NCBI RefSeq assembly: GCF_905171765.1
Contig: NC_053392.1
Coordinates: 450,466,722 to 450,530,721 of the forward strand
DNA from: Bufo bufo
Lineage: Eukaryota > Chordata > Amphibia > Anura > Bufonidae
Direction of reading: 5' to 3'
DNA: 64,000 bases
In this document: positions 53,518 to 63,151 of the stretch, piece by piece
How positions within the stretch are numbered: the first letter of the stretch is position 1
Layout: every line of letters starts with the position of its first letter
The notes under the pieces: model-generated
Databases searched by the model: none
What the model saw: only the letters and a program-made list of their open reading frames with translations
What the model was told of the DNA's origin: nothing
Translations under genes and position numbers: made by a program

Positions 53518-54284
53518 GGCCTCTTTCACACTTGCGTTGTCCGGATCCGGCGTGTACTCCACTTGCCGGAATTACACTCCGGATCCGGAAAAACGCAAGT
53601 GTACTGAAAGCATTTGAAGACGGAACCGTCTTCCAAATGCTTTCAGTGTTACTATGGCACCCAGGACGCTATTAAAGTCCTGGTTGCCATAGTAGGAGCG
53701 GGGAGCGGGGGAGCGGTATACTTACAGTCCGTGCGGCTCCCGGGGCGCTCCAGAATGACGTCAGAGCGCCCCATGCGCATGGATGACGTGATCCATGCGA
53801 TCACGTGATCCATGCGCTTGGGGCGCCCTGACGTCACTCTGGAGCGCCCGGGGAGCCGCACGGACGGTAAGTACACTGCTTCCCCGCTCCCCGCTACACT
53901 TACCATGGCTGTCAGGACTTTAGCGTCCCGGCAGCCATGGTAACCACTCTGAAAAAGCTAAATGTCGGCTCCGGCAATGCGCCGAAACGACGTTTAGCTT
54001 AAGGCCGGATCCGGATCAATGCCTTCCAATGGGCATTAATTCCGGATCCGGCCTTGCGGCAAGTGTTCCGGATTTTTGGCCGGAGCAAAAAGCGCAGCAT
54101 GCTGCGGTATTTTCTCCGGCCAACAAACGTTCCGTACCGGAACTGAAGACATCCTGATGCATCCTGAACGGATTACTCTCCATTCAGAATGCATTAGGAT
54201 AATCCTGATCAGGATTCTTCCGGCATAGAGCCCCGACGACGGAACTCTATGCCGGAAGACAATAACGCAGGTGTGAAAGAGCCC
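53518..54284. mobile_element. Palindromic Harbinger-type MITE, G+C-rich
   Basis: GGCCTCTTTCACACTTGCG / CGCAGGTGTGAAAGAGCCC, flanked by TAA (53515-53517 and 54285-54287). The inner palindrome is centred at 53797 (CATGCGATCACGTGATCCATG) with arms GGGGCGCTC.. / ..GAGCGCCC, CCGTGCGGCTCC. Confidence 0.8.
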
Positions 54285-54404
54285 TAAATGATTTACAGAC
54301 AAGTTTGAGCCTAAACACATAAACATGTGGTGTATGCACATGTGGTATACAGCACAGAACCACACGTTGCATGAACAGTGTTTGCAAGCGATATTTATAG
54401 CCGT

Positions 54405-55096
54405 GATTTATCTTACCTTCACTTCAGAATTCTGGCATCAAAAAGTCGCAACATAGGGCTTTTGTGACTTTATTTTAGCTTGCTTGCGCAAAATGTAAGC
54501 GATTGAACAAACTTTTGCAACTTTTTTTTTGCTTGCGCAATATTATGACTTGCACCACTCACTCCAGTTTTGTACTGTGGGTGTGGTTATTTATGTTATG
54601 CACTTATATAGCGCTGACATATACCACAGTGCTTTACAGACATTAGCATCAAGCTGTCCCCAATGGGGCTAACAATCTAAGTTCCCTATCAGTATATTTT
54701 TGGGGTGTGGGAGGAAACCCACACAAATACAGGTCAGATTCAAACCTAGGACTCCAGCGCTGGAGGGCACCTGTGCTAACCACTGAGCCACCGTGGTTAA
54801 TGAGTTTCACTCCAGATTTATCATTGAGACTTTAAAGGGACACTGACAGGGCCAAAAAGCATATTAAGGTATATATATGACCGTACAGGTGTTATAAAGT
54901 GTATAAGAATCATGTAAGTATCCCCCCTGTCCACCTTATAACTACAGTAATGTGAAGTTTTATAACCTGCTGGAATCGGGTTCAATCTGCCCAAGGGGCG
55001 GTGTTTCACCTCAGCTTGCGCCCAGCCAGCCTCGCCACAACTGTCGTTTGAAGAGAAATCACAAAAAAGAAAAATCACAAAAAAGTCACAATCTAA
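54405..55096 (+). repeat. Copy 1 of an unnamed repeat family, with insertions
   Basis: GTGATTTATC.TACCTTCACTTCAGAA, CACTCCAGTTTTGTA.TGTGG and GTTAATGAGTTTCACTCCAG match 57183-57375. Two insertions are visible by comparison: 54599-54796, and from 54831 (TTAAAGGGACACTGACAGG) on, which begins like a TTAA-type MITE but has no matching right end. Confidence 0.6.
54599..54796. mobile_element. Small dispersed element with TTA duplication
   Basis: TGCACTTATATAGCGCTGAC .. ACTGAGCCACCGTGG, flanked by TTA (54596-54598 and 54797-54799). The empty site is visible at 57340-57353 (TATGTTAATGAG). Contains GGGAGGAAACCCACAC, a word common in vertebrate dispersed repeats. Confidence 0.65.
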
Positions 55097-55580
55097 GGCC
55101 TAGTTCACACGACCGTATGGCTTTTATTGTTTTTTGCGGTCCATTTTTCACGGATCCGTTGTTCCGTTTTTGAGTTCCGTTGTGTTTCCGTTTCCTTTCC
55201 GTTTTTCCGTTCCGTTTTTCCGTATGCCATGTCCAGTATGCAGTATTTACATAGAAAAAATTGGGGTGGCCATAACATTTTCAATAGATGGTTCAGAAAA
55301 AACGCAACGGAAACGGAAGACATACGGATGCATTTCCGTATGTGTTCCGTTTTTTTTGCGGACCCATTGACTTGAATGGAGCCACGACCCGTGATTTACG
55401 GCCAAATATAGGACAAGCTCTATCTTTCAACGGAACGGAAAAACAGAAATACGGAAACGGAATGCATACGGAACACATTCCGTTTTTTTCGCGGAACCAT
55501 TGAAATGAATGGTTCCGTATACGGAACACAAAAAAACGGCCCGTACACTCGCAAAAAAAAACGTTCGTGTGAACTAGGCC
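55097..55580. mobile_element. Harbinger-type MITE (same subfamily as 38435)
   Basis: GGCCTAGTTCACACGACCG / CGTTCGTGTGAACTAGGCC, flanked by TAA (55094-55096 and 55581-55583). Interior shared with 38435-38807: TTACATAGAAAAAATTGGG, TTTTCAATAGATGGTTCAG. Confidence 0.82.
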
Positions 55581-55640
55581 TAAGTCCAGGAGGAGGGTGG
55601 AGTAGGAAAACTGGAGAAGCTTCTCTAGACAGAAGTGTTA

Positions 55641-55861
55641 GGCTAGGTCTACACGACGACATGTGTCGCGCGACAATAAGGGCGCAACTACACTGCAACA
55701 TTTGTCGCGTGACAATTTTTATAATGGTAGTATATGGTGTCGCACTGCGACATGCTGTGACTGCGACGCGGCGGTCGCAGTCGCAGCATGTCGCAGTGCG
55801 ACAGCATAGACTATCATTATAAAAATTGTTGCGCGACAAATGTCGTGGTGTAGACCTAGCC
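55641..55861. mobile_element. Short palindromic Harbinger-type MITE
   Basis: GGCTAGGTCTACACGACGA / TCGTGGTGTAGACCTAGCC, flanked by TTA (55638-55640 and 55862-55864). Built of CGCGACA and TGTCGCA words. Confidence 0.78.
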
Positions 55862-55871
55862 TTAGGTCTAA

Positions 55872-56201
55872 GGGCTTATGCACACGACCGTATGTATTTT
55901 GCGGTCCGCAAAAAACAGATCCGCAAAAAATACGGATCATGTCCGTGTGCATTCCGTATTTTGCGGAATGGAACAGCTGGCCTCTAATAGAACAGTACTA
56001 CTACCCTTGTCCTTAATGTGGACAATAATAGGACATGCTCTATTTTTTGTGCAGAACAAAAATACGGACATACGAAAATGGAATGCACACAGAGTACCTA
56101 CCATTTTTTTGCAGACCCATTGAAATGAATGGTTCCGCATACGGTCCGCAAAAAAACCCGGAAAGCACACAGAAAGAAAATAAGTTTGTGTGCATGAGCC
56201 C
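55872..56201. mobile_element. Harbinger-type MITE
   Basis: GGGCTTATGCACACGACCG / TTTGTGTGCATGAGCCC, flanked by TAA (55869-55871 and 56202-56204). Interior TTTTGCGGTCCGCAAAAAAC. Confidence 0.78.
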
Positions 56202-56277
56202 TAAGGATAAGATAAATGTATCAAGTAACGAAAGACATTTGATAAATGTGGCATAAAGTACTCGAATGCAGACTTAA

Positions 56278-56602
56278 GGCTCATGCACACGAACATATTT
56301 TCTTTCCGTGTCCATTCCGGTCCATTCCGTTTTTGTTTTTGCAGACCATATGCGGAACCATTCATTTCAATGGGTCCGCAAAAAAATCCCTGAAGTTACT
56401 CAGTTCTGTTTGTCCGTATTTCCGTTCCGCCAAAAAATAGTTGTCCTATTATTGTGTGCATTACGGACAAGGATAAAACTGTTCTATTAAGGGCCAGGTG
56501 TTCCGTTCCGCAAAATACGGAATGCACACAGACATCATCCGTATTTTTGGCGGATCCGTTTTTTGTGGACCACAAACTACATACGGTCATGTGCATAAAC
56601 CC
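56278..56602. mobile_element. Harbinger-type MITE with an empty-site partner
   Basis: GGCTCATGCACACGAACAT / GTCATGTGCATAAACCC, flanked by TAA (56275-56277) and TCA (56603-56605). The surrounding sequence (GATAAATGTGGCATAAAGTA, GCAAAACTGACT) recurs uninterrupted at 58608-58665 as GCAGACTCAAGCAAAACTGA, so TCA is the original target. Confidence 0.82.
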
Positions 56603-56754
56603 TCAAGCAAAACTGACTTAAAATTTTCCCTTCATGATAAATTCCCCCCATATGTGTTTAGGCTCAAACTTGTCTGTGAATCATTTACTACTTTCAACAC
56701 ACATCTGTTTTCTTTTTCTCATAGATTTTTTTGATGTCTTTTTGCTCAATACAG

Positions 56755-57145
56755 TATTAACACTATGAGGCAGATGGTAAGCCGGGTTCCAACAGCTATC
56801 CATGTGTAGAATAAAGCCTGATGCACACGTCCGTGGAACACGGTCCGTGTGATACCGGCCTGGATTTCTTCTGAGTGCACGAGCGCACGGCGTCATTGGT
56901 TGCTGTGACACCGTGCGCTTCCTGCTGCCACCGCAGTACAGTGATACACTGGTATAGATCATACCAGTGTATTACTGTACTGCGGTGGCAGGAGGAAGCG
57001 CACGGCGTCATAGCAACCAATGACGCCGTGCGCTCCTGCACTCAGAAGAAATGCAGGCCAGAATCACACGGACCGTGTTCCACGGACGTGTGCATCAGGC
57101 TTTATTCTACACATTCGATAGACACGTACTTACCTATGCTGGTGA
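56755..57145. repeat. Foldback-arm fragment with a MITE inside
   Basis: AACACTATGAGGCAGATGGT and AACAGCTATCCATGTGTA (56758-56808), then TTCGATAGACACGTACTTAC (57114-57133), match the foldback arm at 41012-41100. Between them lies the MITE 56815-57101 (AGCCTGATGCACACGTCCG / CGGACGTGTGCATCAGGCT), whose arms contain CGCACGGCGTCATAGCAACC and are almost perfectly complementary. Confidence 0.72.
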
Positions 57146-57179
57146 TTAGCTATGTTTGTTTTTAAATCCCCAGTCTTTG

Positions 57180-57440
57180 GCCCTGATTTATCATACCTTC
57201 ACTTCAGAACTCTGGAGTCAAAAAGTCACAAAAATAGGGCTTTTGCGACTTTTTTGCACTCGCACAAAATTTTGCTAATTTTTGCATTTATACACCACAC
57301 ACTTCAGTTTTGTAATGTGGGTGGAAAAGCGGGTGTAGTTAACTATGTTAATGAGTTTCACTCCAGATTTATCATTGAGACTTTTTAAAAAAAAATAGTA
57401 GTCTCACTCTAGGAGAAGGGGGAGTAGGAAAACTGGAGTA
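57180..57440 (+). repeat. Copy 2 of the unnamed repeat family
   Basis: Uninterrupted relative of 54405-54830 (CTGATTTATCATACCTTCAC to AGTAGGAAAACTGGAG). It supplies the empty site for the insertion at 54599-54796. Confidence 0.6.
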
Positions 57441-57447
57441 GTTTTTC

Positions 57448-57668
57448 GGCTAGGGTTACAAGCACACACCGGTCGTGGCCAGGATGCCTGATTAGCGGTG
57501 ATCCCATAGAACTGAATGGGATCGCCGAGGGAGTCGCAAGAAATCCAACATGGCTGGGTTTCTTGCGACTCCCGCGGCGATCCCATTCATTTCTATGGGA
57601 TCACCGCTACTCAGCCATCCAGGCTGCGACAGATGTTGCACGACCAGTGTCACCGTGTTGCCCTAGCC
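57448..57668. mobile_element. Short palindromic Harbinger-type MITE
   Basis: GGCTAGGGTTACAAGCACA / GTGTTGCCCTAGCC; the right flank is TTA (57669-57671), the left flank TTC (57445-57447). The arms share GATCCCATTCATTTCTATGG and its complement-like GATCCCATAGAACTGAATGG. Confidence 0.7.
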
Positions 57669-57671
57669 TTA

Positions 57672-58572
57672 GGCCTCTTTCACACTACCGTATGGCTATG
57701 GCCTCCTGCACACAACCGTTTTTTGCATTCCGTATACGGAACCATTAATTTCAATGGTTCCGCAAAAAAAAAAAATGGAATGTACTTCGTATGCATTCTG
57801 TTTCCGTATTTCCATTTTTCCGTTCCGTTTAAAGATAGAACATGTCCTATTATTGCCTGCAAATCACGTTCCGTGGCTCCATTCAAGTCAATGGGTCCGC
57901 AAAAAAATGGAACACATACGGAAATGCATCCGCATGTCTTTCGTTTCCGTTCCGTTTTTTGCTGAACCATTTATTGAAAATTTTATGCCCAGCCCAATTT
58001 TATCTATGTAATTACTGTATACTGTATATGCCATATGGAAAACGGAACGGAAAAACGGAACAGAAACGGAAACACAACGGAAACAAAAAACAGAACAACG
58101 TATCCGTGAAAAACGGACCGCAAAACACTGAAAAAGCCATACGGTCGTGTGCAGGAGGCCTATTTCAGTGTTTTGCGGTCCGTTTTTCACGGATCCGTTG
58201 TTCCATTTTTTTTGTTTCCGTTGTGTTTCCGTTTCGGTTCCGTTTTTCCGTATGGCATATACAGTATACAGTAATTACATAGAACAAATTGGGCTGGGCA
58301 TAACATTTTCAATAGATGGTTCCGCAAAAAACAGAACGGATACGGAAGACATACGGATGCATTTCCGTATGCATTCCGTTTTTTTTTGCGGACCCATTGA
58401 CTTTAATGGAGCCACGTTATATCTTTTCACGGAACGGAGATACGGAAACGGAATGCATACGGAGTACATTCCGTTTTTTTTGCGGACCCATTGAAATGAA
58501 TAGTTCCGTATACGGACCGCATAAAAAACGGCCTGAAAAACGAAGAAAAAAAACGGTAGTGTGAAAGAGGCC
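57672..58572. mobile_element. Harbinger-type MITE containing another MITE
   Basis: GGCCTCTTTCACACTACCG / CGGTAGTGTGAAAGAGGCC-type ends, flanked by TTA (57669-57671 and 58573-58575). Its left end is interrupted after CCGTATGGC by the MITE at 57700-58160; the outer text resumes at TTTCAGTGTTTTGCGGTCC. The left TTA is also the right flank of the preceding MITE. Confidence 0.8.
57700..58160. mobile_element. Inner MITE nested in 57672-58572
   Basis: GGCCTCCTGCACACAACCG / CGGTCGTGTGCAGGAGGCC, flanked by TAT (57697-57699 and 58161-58163). The outer relative at 38444-38470 (GTATGGCTTTTTCAGTG) shows the uninterrupted order. Confidence 0.8.
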
Positions 58573-58589
58573 TTATAGTCAAATTTATC

Positions 58590-58885
58590 AAGTAACATGA
58601 GACATTTGATAAATGTGGCATAAAGTACTCCAACGCAGACTCAAGCAAAACTGACTCCAAACTTTCCCCTAATGATAAATTCCTCCCTTTAAGTCCTCCT
58701 GTGGGCTGTGATAAAGCACTGCATAGAGCAAAACTAATAGCCTGAAGGATGTCATGAAGACGTTTTTAACTATATGAATTTAAAGTTATATTTTATTTAG
58801 TAGGTGCTGGATTCCAACAAAGTATTTGCTCTGAAAGTGTTTCCAACCTGAGGTCCACGGAGCGATCCGTTCTGCCACAATCACT
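58590..58885. other. Repeat-family copy 3 and short spacer
   Basis: 58590-58690 is an uninterrupted copy of the flanks of MITE 56278-56602. The rest (58691-58885) shows nothing recognisable. Confidence 0.5.
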
Positions 58886-58973
58886 TAAAGGGTTTCTACC
58901 ACTTCGTTTTCACATAATTAGCTTTCAGAGACTAGCGATCCGCTAGTGTCTGCTCTACCAAACAATCCTAATA

Positions 58974-60519
58974 CACTGCTCAAAAAAATAAAGGGAACAC
59001 TTAAACAACACAATGTAACTCCAAGTCAATCACACTTCTGTGAAATCAAACTGTCCACTTAGGAAGCAACACTGAGTGACAATCAATTTCACATGCTGTT
59101 GTGCAAATGGGATAGACAACAGGTGGAAATTATAGGCAATTAGCAAGACACCCCCAATAAAGGAGTGGTTCTACAGGTGGTAACCACAGACCACTTCTCA
59201 GTTCCTATGCTTCCTGGCTGATGTTCTGGTCACTTTTGAATGCTGGCGGTGCTTTCACTCTAGTGGTAGCATGAGACGGAGTCTACAACCCACACAAGTG
59301 GCTCAGGTAGTGCAGCTTATCCAGGATGGCACATCAATGCGAGCTGTGGCAAGAAGGTTTGCTGTGTCTGTCAGCGTAGTGTCTAGAGCAGGGAGGCGCT
59401 ACCAGGAGACAGGCCAGTACATCAGGAGACGTGGAGGAGGCCGTAGGAGGGCAACAACCCAGCAGCAGGACCGCTACCTCTGCCTTTGTGCAAGGAGGAA
59501 CAGGAGGAGCACTGCCAGAGCCCTGCAAAATGACCTCCAGCAGGCCACAAATGTGCATGTGTCTGCTCAAATGGTCAGAAACAGACTCCATGAGGGTGAT
59601 ATGAGGGCCCGACGTCCACAGGTGGGGGTTGTGCTTACAGCCCAACACCGTGCAGGACGTTTGGCATTTGCCAGAGAACACCAAGATTGGCAAATTCGCA
59701 CTGGCGCCCTGTGCTCTTCACAGATGAAAGCAGGTTCACACTGAGCACATGTGACAGACGTGACAGAGTCTGGAGACGCCGTGGAGAACGTTCTGCTGCC
59801 TGCAACATCCTCCAGCATGACCGGTTTGGCATTGGGTCAGTAATGGTGTGGGGTGGCATTTCTTTGGAGGGCCGCACAGCCCTCCATGTGCTCGCCAGAG
59901 GTAGCCTGACTGCCATTAGGTACCGAGATGAGATCCTCAGACCCCTTGTGAGACCATATGCTGGTGCGGTCGGCCCTGGGTTCCTCCTAATGCAAGACAA
60001 TGCTAGACCTCATGTGGCTGGAGTGTGTCAGCAGTTCCTGCAAGACGAAGGCATTGATGCTATGGACTGGTCCGCCCGTTCCCCAGACCTGAATCCAATT
60101 GAGAACATCTGGGACATCATGTCTCGCTCTATCCACCAACGTCACGTTGCACCACAGACTGTCCAGGAGTTGGCAGATGCTTTAGTCCAGGTCTGGGAGG
60201 AGATCCCTCAGGAGACCGTCCGCCACCTCATCAGGAGCATGCACAGGCGTTGTAGAGAGGTCATACAGGCACGTGGAGGCCACACACACTACACAAAGTT
60301 GGATCAGCCTGTAGTGTGTTTTTCCACTTTAATTTTGAGTGTGACTCCAAATCCAGACCTCCATGGGTTGAAAAATTTGATTTCCATTTTTAAATTTTTG
60401 TGTGATTTTGTTGTCAGCACATTCAACTATGTAAAGAACAAAGTATTTCAGAAGAATATTTAATTAACTCAGATCTAGGATGTGTTATTTTTGTGTTCCC
60501 TTTATTTTTTTGAGCAGTG
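58974..60519 (+). mobile_element. Tc1-like element, DD34E
   Basis: 1546 bp with inverted termini CACTGCTCAAAAAAATAAAG and its complement, flanked by TA (58972-58973 and 60520-60521). Removing it and one TA gives CCTAATATAATAGC, exactly the complement of the right palindrome arm (GCTATTATATTAGG, 61090-61103). Single transposase gene, one frameshift. Confidence 0.92.
59271..60463 (+). pseudogene. Tc1-like transposase (DD34E), one frameshift
   Basis: Cut-and-paste transposase with two HTH DNA-binding units and a DDE domain. The first frame, from the ATG at 59271, has [35 protein letters not shown] (HTH), [20 protein letters not shown] (AT-hook-like Arg/Gly linker) and [13 protein letters not shown] (HTH). 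Frame shift at about 59690-59700. The second frame has [12 protein letters not shown] (Asp), GSVMVWGGISLEGRTAL, LLMQDNARPHVAGV (Asp) and SPDLNPIENIWDIM (Glu), with 34 residues between the second Asp and the Glu. All three catalytic residues are present; a single-base change breaks the gene. C-terminal CREVIQARGGHTHY. Confidence 0.9.
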
Positions 60520-61186
60520 TATAATAGCTTTTGGTGCAGCCGTTTCGCTAAAAAAAGAACTTATATTGATATGCTAATGAGCCTCTAGGTGCTATGGGGG
60601 CGTCATTAGCACCTAGAGGCTCGGTCTACCTTCACAAAATGCCGCCGCCCAGCGCGTCCCTCCAGCCCGCCCATCTCCTCCGGAATGCGATCCTCCCTGT
60701 GAGCCAGCGGACGTGCGCGTCTGTATTCGGCGCATGCGCAGTGAATGTCTGATGCTTCCCTGCTCAGACATCTCCACTGCGCCTGCGCCGATGACGTCAT
60801 AGTGCTAAGAGGAACAGGCGCAGTGGAGATGTCTGTGCAGAAAGCGGTCAGACATTCACTGAGCATGCGCCGAATACAGACGCGCACGGCGCATGCGCGA
60901 GAATTCGTCCGCTGGCTCACAGGGAGGATCGCATTCCGGAGGAGATGGGCGGGCTGGAGGGAAGCGCTGGGCGGCGGCATTTTGTGAAGGTAGACCGAGC
61001 CTCTAGGTGCTAATGACGCCCCCATAGCACCTAGAGACTCATTAGCATATCAATATAAGTTCTTTTTTTAGCGAAACGGCTGCACCAAAAGCTATTATAT
61101 TAGGATTGTTTGGTAGAGCAGACACTAGCGGATCGCTAGTGTCTGAAAGCTAATTATGTGAAAACGAAGTGGTAGAAACCCTTTAA

Positions 61187-61595
61187 CCAATATATCGTGT
61201 ATTACCAATGAACTCTGGCTGGGCTGTGCAAATTTCTTTTTTTTTTGTCATTGTCAATGCAAAATATAACTTATTTTTAATAAAAAAGTGATTTTTATGC
61301 TGCAAAAGTAGTAAAACATGAAAAAAAACTATATAAATTTGATATTGCCATAACCATATAAACCCACAAAATAAAGTTAATATATCATATAAATAAAATA
61401 AAAAAAAAAACAGAATTGCAACTTTTCACCAACTCACCTCGCCAGGAAAAAATGCATAACAAATTGTGGGGTACTGCACCCCACAATTTGTTATGTATTT
61501 TTTCCTGGCGAGGTGAGTTGGTGAAATGAAAAATTTGGGTCGAAGTATAACTGCATGCCTCAATCAAATTCCTTTATTATTCATAACGCAGTGCA
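61187..61595. repeat. Spacer with a near-perfect hairpin
   Basis: 61424-61527 forms a hairpin: about 48-bp arms (TTTCACCAACTCACCTCGCC .. CAAATTGTGGGG) and a 7-nt loop TACTGCA (61472-61478). The remainder is AT-rich with no gene. Confidence 0.75.
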
Positions 61596-63149
61596 CAGTC
61601 GTGGCCAAAAGTTTTGAGAATGACACAAATATTAGTTTATAAAGTTTGCTGCTAAACTGCTTTTAGATCTTTGTTTTAGTTGTTTCTGTGATGTAGTGAA
61701 ATATAATTACACGCACTTCATACGTTTCAAAGGCTTTTATCGACAATTACATGACATTTATGCAAAGATTCAGTATTTGCAGTGTTGGCCCTTCTTTTTC
61801 AGGACCTCTGCAATTCGACTAGGCATGCTCTCATTCAACTTCTGGGCCAATTCCTGACTGATAGCAGCCCATTCTTTCATAATCACTTCTTGGAGTTTGT
61901 CAGAATTAGTGGGTTTTTGTTTGTCCACCCGCCTCTTGAGGATTGACCACAAGTTCTCAATGGGATTAAGATCTGGGGAGTTTCCAGGCCATGGACCCAA
62001 AATGTCAACATTTTGGTCCCCGAGCCACTTAGTTATCATTTTTGCCTTATGGCACTGTGCTCCATCGTGCTGGAAAATGCATTGTTCTTCACCAAACTGT
62101 TGTTGGATTGTTGGAAGAAGTTGCTGTTGGAGGGTGTTTTGGTACCATTCTTTATTCATGGCTGTGTTTTTGGGCAAAATTGTGAGTGAGCCCACTCCCT
62201 TGGATGAGAGGCAACCCCACACATGAATGGTCTCAGGATGCTTTACTGTTGGCATGACACAGGACTGATGGTAGCGCTCACCTTTTCTTCTCCGGACAAG
62301 CCTTTTCCAGATGCCCCAAACAATCGGAAAGAGGCTTCATCGGAGAATATGACTTTGCCCCAGTCCTCAGCAGTCCATTCACCATACTTTCTGCAGAAGA
62401 TCAATCTGTCCCTGATGTTTTTTTTGGAGAGAAGTGGCTTCTTTGCTGCCCTTATTGACACCAGGCCATCTTCCAAAAGTCTTCGCCTCACTGTGCGTGC
62501 AGATGCGCTCACACCTGCCTGCTGCCATTCCTGAGCAAGCTCTGCACTGGTGGCACTCCGATCCCGCAGCTGAATCCTCTTTAGGAGACGATCCTGGCGC
62601 TTGCTGGACTTTCTTGGACGCCCTGAAACCTTCTTAGCAATAATTGAACCTCTTTCCTTGAAGTTCTTGATGATCCTATAAATTGTTGATTGAGGTGCAA
62701 TCTTAGTAGCCACAATATCCTTGCCTGTGAAGCCATTTTTATGCAACGCATTGATGGCTGCACGCGTTTCTTTGCAGGTCACCATGGTTAATAATGGAAG
62801 AACAATGATTTCAAGCATCACCCTCCTTTTAACATGTCAAGTCTGCCATTTTAACCCAATCAGCCTGACATAATGATCTCCAGCCTTGTGCTCGTCAACA
62901 TTCTCACCTGAGTTAACAAGACGATTACTGAAATGATCTCAGCAGGTCCTTTAAAGACAGCAATGAAATGCAGTGGAAAGCTTTTTTGGGGATTAAGTTA
63001 ATTTTCATGGCAAAGAAGGACTATGCAATTCATCTGATCACTCTTCATAACATTCTGGAGTATATGCAAATTGCTATTATAAAAACTTAAGCAGCAACTT
63101 TTCCAATTTCCAATATTTATGTAATTCTCAAAACTTTTGGCCACGACTG
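61596..63149 (-). mobile_element. Tc1-like element, D-to-E spacing 35
   Basis: 1554 bp, inverted termini CAGTCGTGGCCAAAAGTTTT and its complement. Right flank TA (63150-63151), left flank CA (61594-61595), presumably a mutated TA. Contains one transposase gene on the minus strand. Confidence 0.88.
61770..62818 (-). pseudogene. Tc1-like transposase (DD35E), one frameshift
   Basis: Likely start MVTCKETRAAINALHKNGFT (in-frame ATG at about 62785; another ATG at 62818). HTH units: GKDIVATKIAPQSTIYRIIK and ELAQEWQQAGVSASARTVRR. IFSDEASFRLFG gives the first Asp. Frameshift near 62295. The second frame (from 62255) has HVWGCLSSKGVGSL, CIFQHDGAQCHKAKM (second Asp) and SPDLNPIENLWSIL (Glu); 35 residues separate the last two. 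C-terminal MPSRIAEVLKKKGQHCKY. Catalytic residues kept; one indel prevents a full product. Confidence 0.88.
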
Positions 63150-63151
63150 TA

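Larger units (their letters stand above)
58889..61182. mobile_element. TTAA palindromic MITE, left arm split by Tc1
   Basis: AGGGTTTCTACCACTTCGTT at both ends in opposite orientation, flanked by TTAA (58885-58888 and 61183-61186). Arms of about 370 bp are nearly perfect: GCCTCTAGGTGCTA, CGCATTCCGGAGGAG, CACTGCGCCTGCGCC; the centre is near 60795 (GATGACGTCATAG). The Tc1 at 58974-60519 sits in the left arm. Confidence 0.88.

Noticed and set aside
53087..58660. Many 60-146-codon frames rich in Phe, Arg and Cys
   Set aside because: All are translations of MITE words (ATACGGA, CCGTTTTT) in both orientations.
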